Below, piece after piece: positions 17,843-26,621 of a stretch of 42,095 bases of DNA; position 1 is the first letter of the stretch; the number at the start of each line of letters is the position of its first letter. Under the pieces are notes generated by a model. That model saw nothing but the letters and a program-made list of their open reading frames with translations, was not told where the DNA came from and ran no database searches. Source of the stretch: Bifidobacterium jacchi (lineage in GTDB: Bacteria; Actinomycetota; Actinomycetes; Actinomycetales; Bifidobacteriaceae); the NCBI RefSeq assembly GCF_009078285.1, contig NZ_RQSP01000001.1, positions 32,994 to 75,088 on the forward strand, given 5' to 3'. The position numbers and the translations under genes are program-made.

Positions 17843-19291
17843 TCAGTGCCGTTCCGGATGCATGCGACTGGCGGCGGCACCGCGCTCCAGCATGTGATGC
17901 GACACGGCCGCCGAAACCGCGACGGCGAGACCCACCGGCACGAAGTAGCCGACCGGCGCGGCGGTCAGCTCCATCACCAGGCACATGGCCATCAGCGGAG
18001 CCTGCTGCGAGGCGGCAAGCAGCGCGGCGGCACCGATCAGCGCGCAGGATGTGATCGAATCCCACGGCATCACCAGCGTCCACAGCACACCGCAGAACGC
18101 CCCCAGCGTGGCGCCCAGCGCAATGCCCGGCTGCAGCACGCCACCCGAGGCACCGGAGCGGATGGTGGCCAGCGTGATCAGCGACTTGAGCGCGAAGGTC
18201 AGGGCGAGCACACCAAGAACGGTGAGCACGACGGTCAGGCTCGGCGCGGAGCCATCCGTCGAGGCGGAATCAGGAAAACCCAGCAGCGCCCACGACGACG
18301 TCCCCGATGCCACGCCGGACGTCTCGCTCAATGCGCCGCCGGCCGGGCGGGACGCATCCGGCGAAACCGAATCCAATGGCCAGGACGCGCCGAAGCCGAG
18401 CTGTGCGGCCGCCCGCCCGTTGCCCATGATCTGCGGCACGAAACATGCGACACCCGCCGTGGCCAGCCCCGCCAGAGGCATCTGCCAGAGCACCGCCGCC
18501 CCCTTGGGCTGATGGGTCTGCGCCCAGCTTGAGCCGCGTCGGAACCATGCTCCCGCCGCGCCGCATGCCGCCCCGATCAGCAGCGCGAACAGCATCAGCG
18601 TGATCGTCGGTTCGCTTTGCGCGGCGGCGATGCCGTAGAACGTATGACGTCCCTTGATCAGGGAGGCCGTATAGGCGGCCGTGGCGGACATGCCCAGCGC
18701 AAACGCCGCCCTGTCGATCGTCACATCGGCCAGCAGCATCTCCACGGCGAAGAACATGCCGGCAAGCGGCGCATCATAGACGCCGCCGAGACCGGCACCG
18801 GCCGCCACGGCGACGATCACGCGCCGGTCGCGCGAATCAAGCGCAAACAGATCGCAGAACCGCTGGGCGATCATCGCGCCGAGTTCGCGCGGCGCGACCT
18901 CCCGGCCGATCGACGCGCCCGAGCCGACGATGCCGATCTGCAGACAAACATGGACCACCGTCTGCCACCAGGGCATGCGCTCTCCGGCGACCGCGCGCTT
19001 GACGGACGGCACCTTCGTCGTCCTCGTGCGCAGCAGCCACCAGATCACCGCAGCCACGGAAAGACCGATCACCACGGAAACGGCACGACGCCACGATGGC
19101 ACGCCGTACGGCCCCGGCATGGCGGAACCCTCCACATAGCCGAGCATCAGCCGTTCGATCGCGTACAGCAGCAACGTCAGCAGACCGGCGCCAGCTCCGA
19201 TGACCACGCCCAACGCCAGCATGGCGAACGCATAGATGCCGAATCGGCGGCCCTGCCGATCCTCGCTTCGCCGCATCCTCGACTCTCCCAT
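17843..19291 (-). CDS. ClC-family chloride channel/transporter
   Basis: A 482-residue membrane protein with about ten hydrophobic segments, of the ClC family that moves chloride, often in exchange for protons. Visible signatures are GSGASIGREVAPRELGA (the anion-site loop with the gating-type glutamate), GGVYDAPLAGMFFAVEMLL, and GASGGVLQPGIALGATLG in the second half. No C-terminal CBS domains follow. The N-terminus is short and basic. The start ATG has GGGAGG upstream. A low-complexity Ser/Thr/Ala/Gly loop (~310-345) sits between the two halves. It heads the minus-strand run ahead of holA. Confidence 0.92.
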   Translation of the reverse strand: MGESRMRRSEDRQGRRFGIYAFAMLALGVVIGAGAGLLTLLLYAIERLMLGYVEGSAMPGPYGVPSWRRAVSVVIGLSVAAVIWWLLRTRTTKVPSVKRAVAGERMPWWQTVVHVCLQIGIVGSGASIGREVAPRELGAMIAQRFCDLFALDSRDRRVIVAVAAGAGLGGVYDAPLAGMFFAVEMLLADVTIDRAAFALGMSATAAYTASLIKGRHTFYGIAAAQSEPTITLMLFALLIGAACGAAGAWFRRGSSWAQTHQPKGAAVLWQMPLAGLATAGVACFVPQIMGNGRAAAQLGFGASWPLDSVSPDASRPAGGALSETSGVASGTSSWALLGFPDSASTDGSAPSLTVVLTVLGVLALTFALKSLITLATIRSGASGGVLQPGIALGATLGAFCGVLWTLVMPWDSITSCALIGAAALLAASQQAPLMAMCLVMELTAAPVGYFVPVGLAVAVSAAVSHHMLERGAAASRMHPERH

Positions 19292-19597
19292 CGCACCTCC
19301 CGGATCGTCATGCCGCCTGCATCATGCCGCTATCAGCATGCCGCCAGCGGATGCGTCGATGGTCTGAGCGCTCCGCCTGCGGACGCCCCCATGATACGAC
19401 CTGAGGGCTGACCTTCTGCAGGCCGACCTACTTGGGACCGGTCACGACACGGCTGGCACGACTGACACGGTGGCACGACTGGCGAAGACCAGAATCGAGG
19501 AGCCGATCTCGAGTCGTGCGCAACGATGATGCGCGACAATGGCGTGAACCAATGCAGCGAAACAAGTCAGGAAAGCATGCAGGAAAGCATGCAGGAA
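19292..19597. other. Gene-free spacer between clc and tig
   Basis: No frame here has both a ribosome site and a recognisable product. The stretch has CATGCCGC-like words near 19310-19345 and a 12-bp tandem duplication (GAAAGCATGCAG at 19571-19582 and 19583-19594) just before the tig terminator. The clc promoter should lie at its left end, but I cannot place it. Confidence 0.5.
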
Positions 19598-19644
19598 AAC
19601 GCTGAGGCCGGGACCTCGTTGAAGAGAATCCCGGCCTCAGCGTT
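19598..19644 (-). terminator. Terminator of tig
   Basis: A perfect 16-bp inverted repeat (19598-19613 with 19629-19644, arm AACGCTGAGGCCGGGA) with a 15-base loop lies 33 bases past the tig stop. On the minus strand the stem ends in GTTTTCC, a short U-tract. Confidence 0.85.
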
Positions 19645-19676
19645 ACACGCGACACCGCATCAAACGCGGCGATGGC

Positions 19677-21077
19677 TCACTCGGCGTCCGTGGCCGGAGC
19701 CTCATCGCCATTCTTGGCGGCGAGCTCGTCGGCGACCGCGGCGGCGGCGGACGCAGCCTCGACGCTTTCGTTCTCGACGGCCTCCTCGGCAGCCTCGTCA
19801 TCGCCGAGGAAGGCGCTCAGATCGAGCGGCTGGCCTTCGCTGGTGAAGCTCACGGCACGCATGCCGGCGAGCAGACCCTTGGAACGGCCGACCTCCTGCA
19901 CGGCCGAACCCAGCTGGCCGTTCTTGATGATCGCATTGATGAAGGCGTTCGGATCCATGCCGTACTGCTGGGCGATCGAGGCAAGGAAGTTGAACACGTC
20001 GGACTGGGAGACCTGCACGTCAAGCTTGCTGGCGAGCGTGTCGAGCACGATCTGATCGGTGAGATCCTTGACGACGGTCTTCTCCGCCTCGTCCTTCTGC
20101 TCGTCGGTGGCCTTGCTCGGGTCGCCGGTCACGTTCTTGAGCTGCTCCTGGACCATTTCGTCCTTGACGCCCTTCGGCACCGGGATGTCGAGACCCTCCT
20201 TGAGGCGGGCGAGGAACACGTCACGAGCCTCGGTGGCCTGACGGGCCTCGCCGTCACGCTCGATCTGCTTGCGGATGTCGGCCTTGAGCTCGTCCAGCGT
20301 GTCGAACTCGGAGGCATCCTGCGCGAAGTCGTCGTTGAGCTCCGGGAGCTCCTCGGCCTTCACGGAGTTGACCTTGACCTTGACGACGGCCTCCTGGCCC
20401 TCGTGCTCGCCGGCCTCCAGCTTGCCGTTGAACGAGGTCTCCTCGCCGGCGGACAGGCCGTCGAGCGCTTCGTCAAGGCCGTCAAGCATGTTGCCGGAGC
20501 CGAGCTCGTAGCTGATGCCCTCCTGGGACTCGACCTGCTTGCCGTCGATCTCGGCGGTCAGATCGATGTTCGCGAAGTCGCCCTTGGCGGCCGGGCGATC
20601 AACGCCGACCAGCGTGCCGAAACGCTGGCGCAGGGACTCAAGACGCTTGGCCACGTCCTCGTCGCTGACCTCGGGCTTGGCGACCTCAAGGGTCATGCCC
20701 TCCAGCTCGGGCAGCTCGATGTCGGGACGCTTCTCGACGGTGGCGACGAACTTGAGCTTGGTCTCGTCCTTCGCGGACTGCGGCACCTCCTGCACATCGA
20801 ACTCAGGCTGGGCCATGGGGTGGATCTGCTTCTCCTCCAGAGCCTTGGAGTACAGCTCCGGAACGGCGTCGTTCACCGCCTCGCCGGCGACGGCGGCAAA
20901 GCCGATGCGCTGATCGATGATCGGACCGGGCACGTGGCCCTTGCGGAAGCCGGGGATGTTGACCTGCTTGCCGATCTGCTTGCGGGCGGCATCAAGGTAG
21001 GGGTTGAACTCCTCCGGGTCGACGGTGATGGTGAGCTTCACCTTGGTGGGCTCGAGGTTCCTGACGCTGATCTTCAC
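19677..21077 (-). CDS. tig: Trigger factor (ribosome-associated prolyl isomerase chaperone)
   Basis: Trigger factor binds near the ribosome exit tunnel and shelters nascent chains. The 466-residue protein has all three parts. The N-terminal ribosome-binding domain has the signature GFRKGHVPG (~43-51). The FKBP-type isomerase domain follows (~150-240), including GDFANIDLTAEIDGKQVE and the LDGLDEALDGLSAGEE segment. The C-terminal helical domain comes last, ending in an acidic, alanine-rich tail. The start is a GTG at 21075-21077 with AGGAG eight bases upstream; no ATG fits better. Length is usual for actinobacteria. Confidence 0.96.
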   Translation of the reverse strand: MKISVRNLEPTKVKLTITVDPEEFNPYLDAARKQIGKQVNIPGFRKGHVPGPIIDQRIGFAAVAGEAVNDAVPELYSKALEEKQIHPMAQPEFDVQEVPQSAKDETKLKFVATVEKRPDIELPELEGMTLEVAKPEVSDEDVAKRLESLRQRFGTLVGVDRPAAKGDFANIDLTAEIDGKQVESQEGISYELGSGNMLDGLDEALDGLSAGEETSFNGKLEAGEHEGQEAVVKVKVNSVKAEELPELNDDFAQDASEFDTLDELKADIRKQIERDGEARQATEARDVFLARLKEGLDIPVPKGVKDEMVQEQLKNVTGDPSKATDEQKDEAEKTVVKDLTDQIVLDTLASKLDVQVSQSDVFNFLASIAQQYGMDPNAFINAIIKNGQLGSAVQEVGRSKGLLAGMRAVSFTSEGQPLDLSAFLGDDEAAEEAVENESVEAASAAAAVADELAAKNGDEAPATDAE

Positions 21078-21173
21078 GCTAAACGCTCCTGAAAACGTAT
21101 GACTTCATTCCTGCCCTCTACGGGCAACCGTTACACTATAGCATGCCATAGGGATTGCAGGCCTGCGCGCCGA

Positions 21174-22472
21174 TCAGTCCTCGCCGGCGCGCAGAGCCCG
21201 CGCGATCGGAGCCGCCAGCAGGTCGATCTGCCAGTGCCGCGCACCCTGCTGCGCGAGGAACGAGGGCACGTCGCGCGATGCGGGATCGTCGGTCCAGCAC
21301 AGGTTGCGCACGATCTGCGGCTTGAGCAGGATCTCCGCCGGCGTATGCGTGTCGTCGGATGCCTGCACGATGACCTTGCGCACACGTTCCAACGCGTGCA
21401 ACCGTGCGGGATGCCGGTCCTTCCATAGACGCGTCGAACGGGGCGCGTTGACCTCCATGTGACTCTGCTCGATCGTGGGGATGCTGGGCCACTGACTGGG
21501 CTTGAGCGCCATCGCCTCACGGATCGCCTCATGCCATTTCGAGGGCTTCACCTTGTTCTGGATGGGAATATAGCGTGCGAACATGCGATCCTGCTCGCCG
21601 CCGGTATGGATGCGGACGCGCTCGTTGAGCGAGCGTATCGCACGGAACTCGCGCCCGTTATGGGGCTTGTTCTTCGCTGCTTCGATGATCGAGGAATCCG
21701 CGAGCAGCAGCCCGGGCGCGATGTCGTATCGACGTGCGAGCGCGTCCCTGGTCTGCCACAGCGCCTTGGCGATCGCCAGAGCCTGCCCGTCATTGCCAAG
21801 CGCGGTAATGCGAGAGATGCGCATCCACGGCACAGGATGGGGCGCACGGGGGCGCATCCCCTCGTCAAGCGCGTATGCGAACTCCTCACGGGCCCAGTCA
21901 TCCTTGCCCTGGGCCTTCAGATCGCGCTCCATGTGTTCGCGCAGTTCGATGAGCAGCTCCACGTCAAGCGCCGCATAGTTGCGCCAGTCGCGCGGCAGCG
22001 GCCGATACGACCAGTCGGCGGCCGAATGCTCCTTGGCGAGCGTGATGCCCAGATATCGCTCCGTCACCGCAGCCAGTCCGAAGCGGGACAATCCCAGAAG
22101 CCGAGCCGCGATCTCCGTGTCGAACAGCGCGGCCGGACGCATGCCGATATCATGGAATCCGGGAAGGTCCTGCAGCGCATCATGGATGATCCACGTCGCG
22201 TCCCCGACCGCGTCGTTGAACTCGTTCCAGTCGGCACCCTGCCGGCCCAGCGTGACCGGGTCGAACAGCATGATCCCGGCGCCGTCGCGTTTGAACTGCA
22301 CCAGCCAGTCCTCATGGCCGTAGCGAAAACCGGACGCTCGCTCGGCATCGGCGGCAAGCGGACCGGCCGCCTTCGCCAGACGATCACATGCCTCATGGAA
22401 GCCGTCAAGCGTGTCGATGACATCCGGCACACCATCCCTCGGCTCGCACTGTAGCCTGGGCTCATCGATCAA
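21174..22472 (-). CDS. rnd: RNase D-type 3'-5' exonuclease with HRDC domain
   Basis: A DEDD-family 3'-5' exonuclease likely acting in tRNA and stable-RNA end trimming. Exonuclease motif I is DAERASG (D42 and E44), motif II includes IHDALQDLP, and motif III is YAALDVELL. HRDC-like helical modules follow (ALAIAKALWQTRDALARRYDIAPG, written as two adjoining helices, ~245-270). The frame is open to 22523. I prefer the TTG at 22472, because GGAG lies seven bases before it and family similarity starts at IDEPRL. That gives 432 residues. A longer product from the ATG at 22523 cannot be excluded. It lies 96 bases upstream of tig on the same strand. Confidence 0.88.
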   Translation of the reverse strand: MIDEPRLQCEPRDGVPDVIDTLDGFHEACDRLAKAAGPLAADAERASGFRYGHEDWLVQFKRDGAGIMLFDPVTLGRQGADWNEFNDAVGDATWIIHDALQDLPGFHDIGMRPAALFDTEIAARLLGLSRFGLAAVTERYLGITLAKEHSAADWSYRPLPRDWRNYAALDVELLIELREHMERDLKAQGKDDWAREEFAYALDEGMRPRAPHPVPWMRISRITALGNDGQALAIAKALWQTRDALARRYDIAPGLLLADSSIIEAAKNKPHNGREFRAIRSLNERVRIHTGGEQDRMFARYIPIQNKVKPSKWHEAIREAMALKPSQWPSIPTIEQSHMEVNAPRSTRLWKDRHPARLHALERVRKVIVQASDDTHTPAEILLKPQIVRNLCWTDDPASRDVPSFLAQQGARHWQIDLLAAPIARALRAGED

Positions 22473-22664
22473 CGAACGTCTCCTCCTCGTCTCGCGAGGC
22501 CGATCCGGCGACACGACGTGCACGGACCGGCAAATCGCCCACTATGCTATCAGACGGCATCCACGACGCCGCCGACGCAGCGGCAATGCGTCGTGATGAT
22601 GCAGGTCGGCGCGGAAGCACAACCATGGGATGCAGGACGCGAATGCAAGCCGGAACGCCAGCAG

Positions 22665-22706
22665 ACGTCAGTACACAAACGTCAATATACAAGCGTCAGT
22701 ACACGA
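22665..22706. repeat. 14-bp tandem repeat overlapping the 3' end of pflA
   Basis: Three adjacent 14-bp units (22665-22678, 22679-22692, 22693-22706) follow the pattern ACGTCAGTACACAA with one to three changes. The last unit contains the pflA stop codon and its final codons. The array therefore seems to have grown outward from the gene end into the spacer. Confidence 0.75.
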
Positions 22707-23574
22707 CGAAGCCGTGCGATTCGAACTGTTCGGTCACGCGCTTCTTCAATGCCGCGGACGGACCCTTCTGATGCTCCAGCGGGTACGGGATGCGCATCTC
22801 ATGCCATTTCGGCCTGCCAAGCTGGTGGAATCCAAGCACGTCGATGTGCTCCACCGCATCGCCGAACGACTCGCAGATGCGTGCCACGTTCTCGACGTTC
22901 TCCTCGGCGTCGGTGAGCCCGGGCACCAACACGAAACGCACCCAGATCTTCTTGCCGGCCCGCGCCAGACGCCGACCGAAGTCGATGGTGGGCTGCAGCG
23001 TGCCGCCGGTGACCTTGTGGTACGTCTCCTCGTCGCCGGATTTGACGTCGAGCAGGCACAGATCGATGTCATCGAGCATCTCGTCGGTGTAGTTGGTGTT
23101 GAGGAACCCGGAGGTGTCGAGACAGGTGTGCACGCCCATCTCCTTGGCGGCGCGGAACACACGCGAGACGAACGCGGGCTGCATCATCGACTCGCCGCCG
23201 GAGAACGTGATGCCGCCGTGCGTTGCCTTGAACAGCTCCTTGTAGCGGTCCACTTTGCTGATCATGGCATCCAGATAGACGGGCTTGCCGTCGCGCATCT
23301 TCCAGGTGTCGGGGTTCTGGCAGTACTGGCAGCGCAGCGGGCATCCCGACATGAAGACGGTCATGCGCGTGCCGGGACCGTCCACCGACGTGTTGATGTC
23401 CCACGAGTGGACGAAGCCGATGTCACCGGATTTGAGCGCGACAATGCGGTCGCGCCGATCGAGGCCGATGGGCGATTCAAAGCCGGACAGACCGCCCATA
23501 AGGGTCTGCGAGGCGTAGGTCTTGGATTCGCGCAGCATATGCCGCGTGGTGGTGCGGAACTGGGTGCCGGGCAT
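22696..23574 (-). CDS. pflA: Pyruvate formate-lyase activating enzyme PflA
   Basis: PflA is a radical SAM enzyme that installs the glycyl radical on pyruvate formate-lyase under anaerobic conditions. The 292-residue protein has the iron-sulfur cluster motif C-x3-C-x2-C (CPLRCQYC; C78, C82, C85). The activase-type HSWDINTSVDGPGTR precedes it and GGITFSGGESMMQP follows. CLDTSGF and LLDVKSGDEETYHKVTGG also fit the family. The frame opens earlier, but AGGAGG (23581-23586) lies six bases before the ATG at 23574. The N-terminus is about 45 residues longer than the E. coli type. It is directly downstream of pflB. Confidence 0.96.
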   Translation of the reverse strand: MPGTQFRTTTRHMLRESKTYASQTLMGGLSGFESPIGLDRRDRIVALKSGDIGFVHSWDINTSVDGPGTRMTVFMSGCPLRCQYCQNPDTWKMRDGKPVYLDAMISKVDRYKELFKATHGGITFSGGESMMQPAFVSRVFRAAKEMGVHTCLDTSGFLNTNYTDEMLDDIDLCLLDVKSGDEETYHKVTGGTLQPTIDFGRRLARAGKKIWVRFVLVPGLTDAEENVENVARICESFGDAVEHIDVLGFHQLGRPKWHEMRIPYPLEHQKGPSAALKKRVTEQFESHGFVVY

Positions 23575-23632
23575 CGTTGTCCTCCTGTTCCTGAATACGA
23601 TTGTCCGAAAATGGGTTGGGCCGGGCAAACGG

Positions 23633-23658
23633 AAGGGGCGGGACGAATCCCACCCCTT
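23633..23658 (-). terminator. Hairpin between pflB and pflA
   Basis: An 11-bp stem (23633-23643 with 23648-23658) closes on a CGAA/TTCG tetraloop. The one non-Watson-Crick pair is G-U on the minus-strand RNA but C-A on the plus strand, so the structure suits minus-strand transcription. It lies 42 bases past the pflB stop and may reduce read-through into pflA, giving less activase than lyase. Confidence 0.7.
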
Positions 23659-23699
23659 CATCGTTCTACCGTGTCACACGGTCGCGGTCATTCGACGAA

Positions 23700-26075
23700 T
23701 CAGTCGGTGACGGCACCCTGGTGGAAGGTGCGGGAGATCACGTCGAGCTGCTGCTCGCGGGTGAGCTTGACGAAGTTCACCGCGTAGCCGGAGACGCGCA
23801 CGGTCAGGTGCGGGTACTTCTCCGGATGCTCGACGGCATCCTCCATGGTCTCCTTGCGCAGCACGTTGATGTTGGCGTGGTAGAGGCCGTGGCCGTTGCC
23901 GGCATCCAGGATGCCGACCAGGTTGCCGATGCGCTCCTCCTCGTCGCGGCCAAGGCCGTCGGGGGTGATGGTGTTGGTCAGCGAGATGCCGTCAAGGGCG
24001 TCGTTGTAGTCGATCTTGCCGACCGAGAACATCGACGGCAGCATGCCGTGGGAGTCCATGCCGTTCTCCGGGTTCGCGCCCGGGGCATACGGGGTGCCCT
24101 TCTTGTGGCGGGACGGGAAGGAGCCGGTGTTCTTGCCGTATTCGACGTTCGAGGTGATGGTCAGAATCGACTGGGTCGGCACCGCGCCGCGGTAGACCGG
24201 CAGCCTCTTGACCTGTCCCATGACGGTCGAGACGACCCACTTGGCGATGTCGTCGGCGCGATCGTCGTCGTTGCCGTAGATCGGGAAGTCGCCGACCGTC
24301 TTGTAGCCGACCACCAGATCGTCGTCGGCGCCCTCCACGTACTCGTACTCGTGGCCGGGGGTGTCCTTGGCGTCCTTGTTGTAGATCGGGTAGACCTTGG
24401 CGTACTTGCATGCGGACAGCGAGTCGGCGGCGATGGACAGACCGGACATGCCGCATCCGAGGGTGCGGTACACCTCCTTGTCGTGCAGGGCCATCTCGAT
24501 GGACTCGTAGGCGTACTTGTCATGCATGTAGTGGATGATGTTCAGCGCCTTGACGTAGGTCTCGGACAGCCATTCGAGGGCCTTCTCGTAGTTGGCCTTG
24601 ACCTTCTCGTAGTCGAGGGAGCCGTCGGCCTCGGGCTGGATCGGATCGATCACGCCCTTGTCGATGACCTGCATGCCGGTCATCTCGTCGCGGCCGCCGT
24701 TGATCGCGTACAGCAGCGCCTTGGCGGAGTTGACTCGGGCGGCGAAGAACTGCATCTGCTTGCCGACGCGCATCGGGGAGACGCAGCAGGCGATGGCGGC
24801 GTCGTCGCCCCAGTGGGCGCGGATCTCCTTGTCGGACTCGTACTGGATGGCCGAGGTGTCGATGGAGATCTTGGCGCAGAAGCGCTTGTAGCCTTCCGGC
24901 AGCTTCGGATCCCAGAAGATGGTGATGTTCGGCTCGGGGCCCGGTCCGAGGTGCTCGAGGGTGAGGGTGTTGAGCAGACGGAACGAGGTCTTGGTGACCA
25001 TCGGACGGCCGTCATCGGCGAAGCCGGCATCGGACCAGGTCGCCCAGTACGGGTCGCCGGAGAAGATGTTGTCGTAATCCTTGGTGCGCAGGAAGCGCAC
25101 GATGCGCAGCTTCATGACGATGTTGTCGATGATCTCCTGGGCGTCGGTCTCGTCGATCAGGCCGGACTTGAGATCACGCTCGAAGTAGCAGTCGAAGAAC
25201 GCCGAGTTGCGGCCGAAGGACATGGCGGCGCCGTCCTGGCTCTTGACCGAGGCGAGGTAGCCCATGTAGGTCCACTGCACGGCCTCCTTGGCGGTCTGCG
25301 CCGGACGGGTCAGGTCGAGACCGTACTCGTTGCCCAGAACGATGAGCTTCTTGAGGGCCTTGATCTGCTCGTCGTGCTCCTCGCGGAAGCGGATCCAGTG
25401 CTCGATCTCGGTCTCGGTGAAGTCGTTGCGGTACGGGACGGAATCCTTGTCGCGCTGCTTGAACTTGATGAGCGCGTTCACGCCGTACAGCGCCACACGA
25501 CGGTAGTCGCCGATGATGCGGCCGCGGCCGTAGGCATCCGGCAGACCGGTGAGGATCTTGTTGTGGCGGGCGACCTTGATGTCCTTGGTGTAGACGCCGA
25601 AGACGCCGTCATTGTGGGTCTTGCGGTAGCGGGTGAAGATCTTCTTGATCTCCGGGTCCGGTTCCTTGCCGGCCTCCTTGATGGCCTGCTCAACCATGCG
25701 CCAGCCGCCGTTGGGCATCATGGCGCGCTTGCACGGCTCGTCGGTCTGCAGGCCGACGATCACGTTGTCGACCTCCGGGGACTCGATGTAGCCTGCCGGG
25801 AAGGCGTCGATGTCGGCCGGCGTGTGGGTGTCCACGTCGTAGACGCGCTGCTTGCGCTCGACGGCGAGGTAGTTGTCGTCAAGGTACTTCCACAGGTGCT
25901 TGGTCTTCTCGGTGGCGTTGGCGAGGAAGGACTCGTCACCGGTGTAGGGGGTGTAGTTCTTCTGGATGAAATCACGGACGTCGATGTCCTTCTGCCAGTT
26001 GCCCTCGACGAAACCGTCCCACGCCTTCGCCTGCAGCTCCTCGGCGGAGAGCGCGGCTGCTTCCACTGCGGTCAT
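23700..26075 (-). CDS. pflB: Pyruvate formate-lyase (formate C-acetyltransferase) PflB
   Basis: PflB splits pyruvate with CoA into acetyl-CoA and formate in the cytoplasm, adjusting the end products of the bifid shunt. The 791-residue glycyl-radical enzyme has the paired active-site cysteines in [11 protein letters not shown] (C430 and C431) and the radical glycine in [10 protein letters not shown] (G763). The long PFL-specific segments are intact (for example [19 protein letters not shown] and the following [11 protein letters not shown]). A GTG lies two codons upstream. I use the ATG at 26075 because AAGGAG (26081-26086) is five bases before it and would overlap the GTG. pflA follows. Confidence 0.98.
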   Translation of the reverse strand: MTAVEAAALSAEELQAKAWDGFVEGNWQKDIDVRDFIQKNYTPYTGDESFLANATEKTKHLWKYLDDNYLAVERKQRVYDVDTHTPADIDAFPAGYIESPEVDNVIVGLQTDEPCKRAMMPNGGWRMVEQAIKEAGKEPDPEIKKIFTRYRKTHNDGVFGVYTKDIKVARHNKILTGLPDAYGRGRIIGDYRRVALYGVNALIKFKQRDKDSVPYRNDFTETEIEHWIRFREEHDEQIKALKKLIVLGNEYGLDLTRPAQTAKEAVQWTYMGYLASVKSQDGAAMSFGRNSAFFDCYFERDLKSGLIDETDAQEIIDNIVMKLRIVRFLRTKDYDNIFSGDPYWATWSDAGFADDGRPMVTKTSFRLLNTLTLEHLGPGPEPNITIFWDPKLPEGYKRFCAKISIDTSAIQYESDKEIRAHWGDDAAIACCVSPMRVGKQMQFFAARVNSAKALLYAINGGRDEMTGMQVIDKGVIDPIQPEADGSLDYEKVKANYEKALEWLSETYVKALNIIHYMHDKYAYESIEMALHDKEVYRTLGCGMSGLSIAADSLSACKYAKVYPIYNKDAKDTPGHEYEYVEGADDDLVVGYKTVGDFPIYGNDDDRADDIAKWVVSTVMGQVKRLPVYRGAVPTQSILTITSNVEYGKNTGSFPSRHKKGTPYAPGANPENGMDSHGMLPSMFSVGKIDYNDALDGISLTNTITPDGLGRDEEERIGNLVGILDAGNGHGLYHANINVLRKETMEDAVEHPEKYPHLTVRVSGYAVNFVKLTREQQLDVISRTFHQGAVTD

Positions 26076-26167
26076 GTTCACTCCTTGTTGGGGTTGGCCA
26101 GCGCATCTTCACGCTGTCGTTACCGAAAATTCTAGTGGAGCAAACCTGACGATACGCTGAAACATGA

Positions 26168-26183
26168 CGTGAGCTTACTCACA
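26168..26183. promoter_or_regulatory. CRP/FNR-type palindrome upstream of pflB
   Basis: Read on the minus strand the site is TGTGA-N6-TCACG, nine of ten bases of the classic TGTGA-N6-TCACA half-site pair. Its core GTGAGCTTACTCAC (26169-26182) pairs as a palindrome with a four-base centre. It lies about 95-105 bases upstream of the pflB start, in the 119-base spacer. A CRP/FNR-family regulator is plausible for a fermentation gene, but the binding protein is not in the window. Confidence 0.45.
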
Positions 26184-26194
26184 TTTCGAGCATG

Positions 26195-26551
26195 TTACAT
26201 ATCGGTCCGATGCTCATCGCCATGCCGCGAATCCTCGTCCCCCGTCTCGGCATGCGCCGAAGCGGCAGCCGCATCGCCTTGCGAATCATCACCGGTCGCA
26301 TCGTCGCCTTGCGCCGCATCGCCTTCCGCATCAGCGTCTTGCGCAAACTGCCCGGCGTAGCCGTCGCGATCCCATTTGCTCCACTTGCGATTCGTCTCCT
26401 CCCACAGAAGGTTCCGCTCCTTGACGATCTTCCACGCGTCGATCGCATCCTGACGGGACTTGTACGGCCCCATGCGCTGGGAGCTCGGCGACAGCATGCC
26501 GAGCTCCGGCTGCTCCTTGACCGTGTTGAAATACCATTGCCTGTCCGTCAT
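26195..26551 (-). CDS. Small conserved actinobacterial protein of unknown function
   Basis: A 118-residue soluble protein. Its N-terminal ~65 residues (WYFNTVKEQPELG, then RMGPYKSRQDAIDAWKI and LLWEETNRKWSKWD) match a short actinobacterial family whose members read WYYNT...RMGPY...EA...A...R...W. The GPY-x-S/T-x-x-DA pattern resembles SPOR-like folds. The C-terminal half is acidic and low in complexity (Asp, Ala, Gly) and probably disordered. GGGAG six bases before the ATG supports the start. It lies between nadE and pflB on the same strand. Function is unknown; some databases mislabel relatives as methionine aminopeptidase. Confidence 0.75.
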   Translation of the reverse strand: MTDRQWYFNTVKEQPELGMLSPSSQRMGPYKSRQDAIDAWKIVKERNLLWEETNRKWSKWDRDGYAGQFAQDADAEGDAAQGDDATGDDSQGDAAAASAHAETGDEDSRHGDEHRTDM

Positions 26552-26621
26552 GCCTGCTCCCTTCCATGCCTTGCATCATAGGTATTGTAGATCAGCATGG
26601 ACCGGGGCGGCGCATTCGCCG

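Noticed and set aside
23601..26135. 844-residue open frame antisense to pflB
   Set aside because: pflB on the other strand has complete catalytic motifs. The antisense frame is open because of strong GC bias at third positions, and its product is low-complexity.
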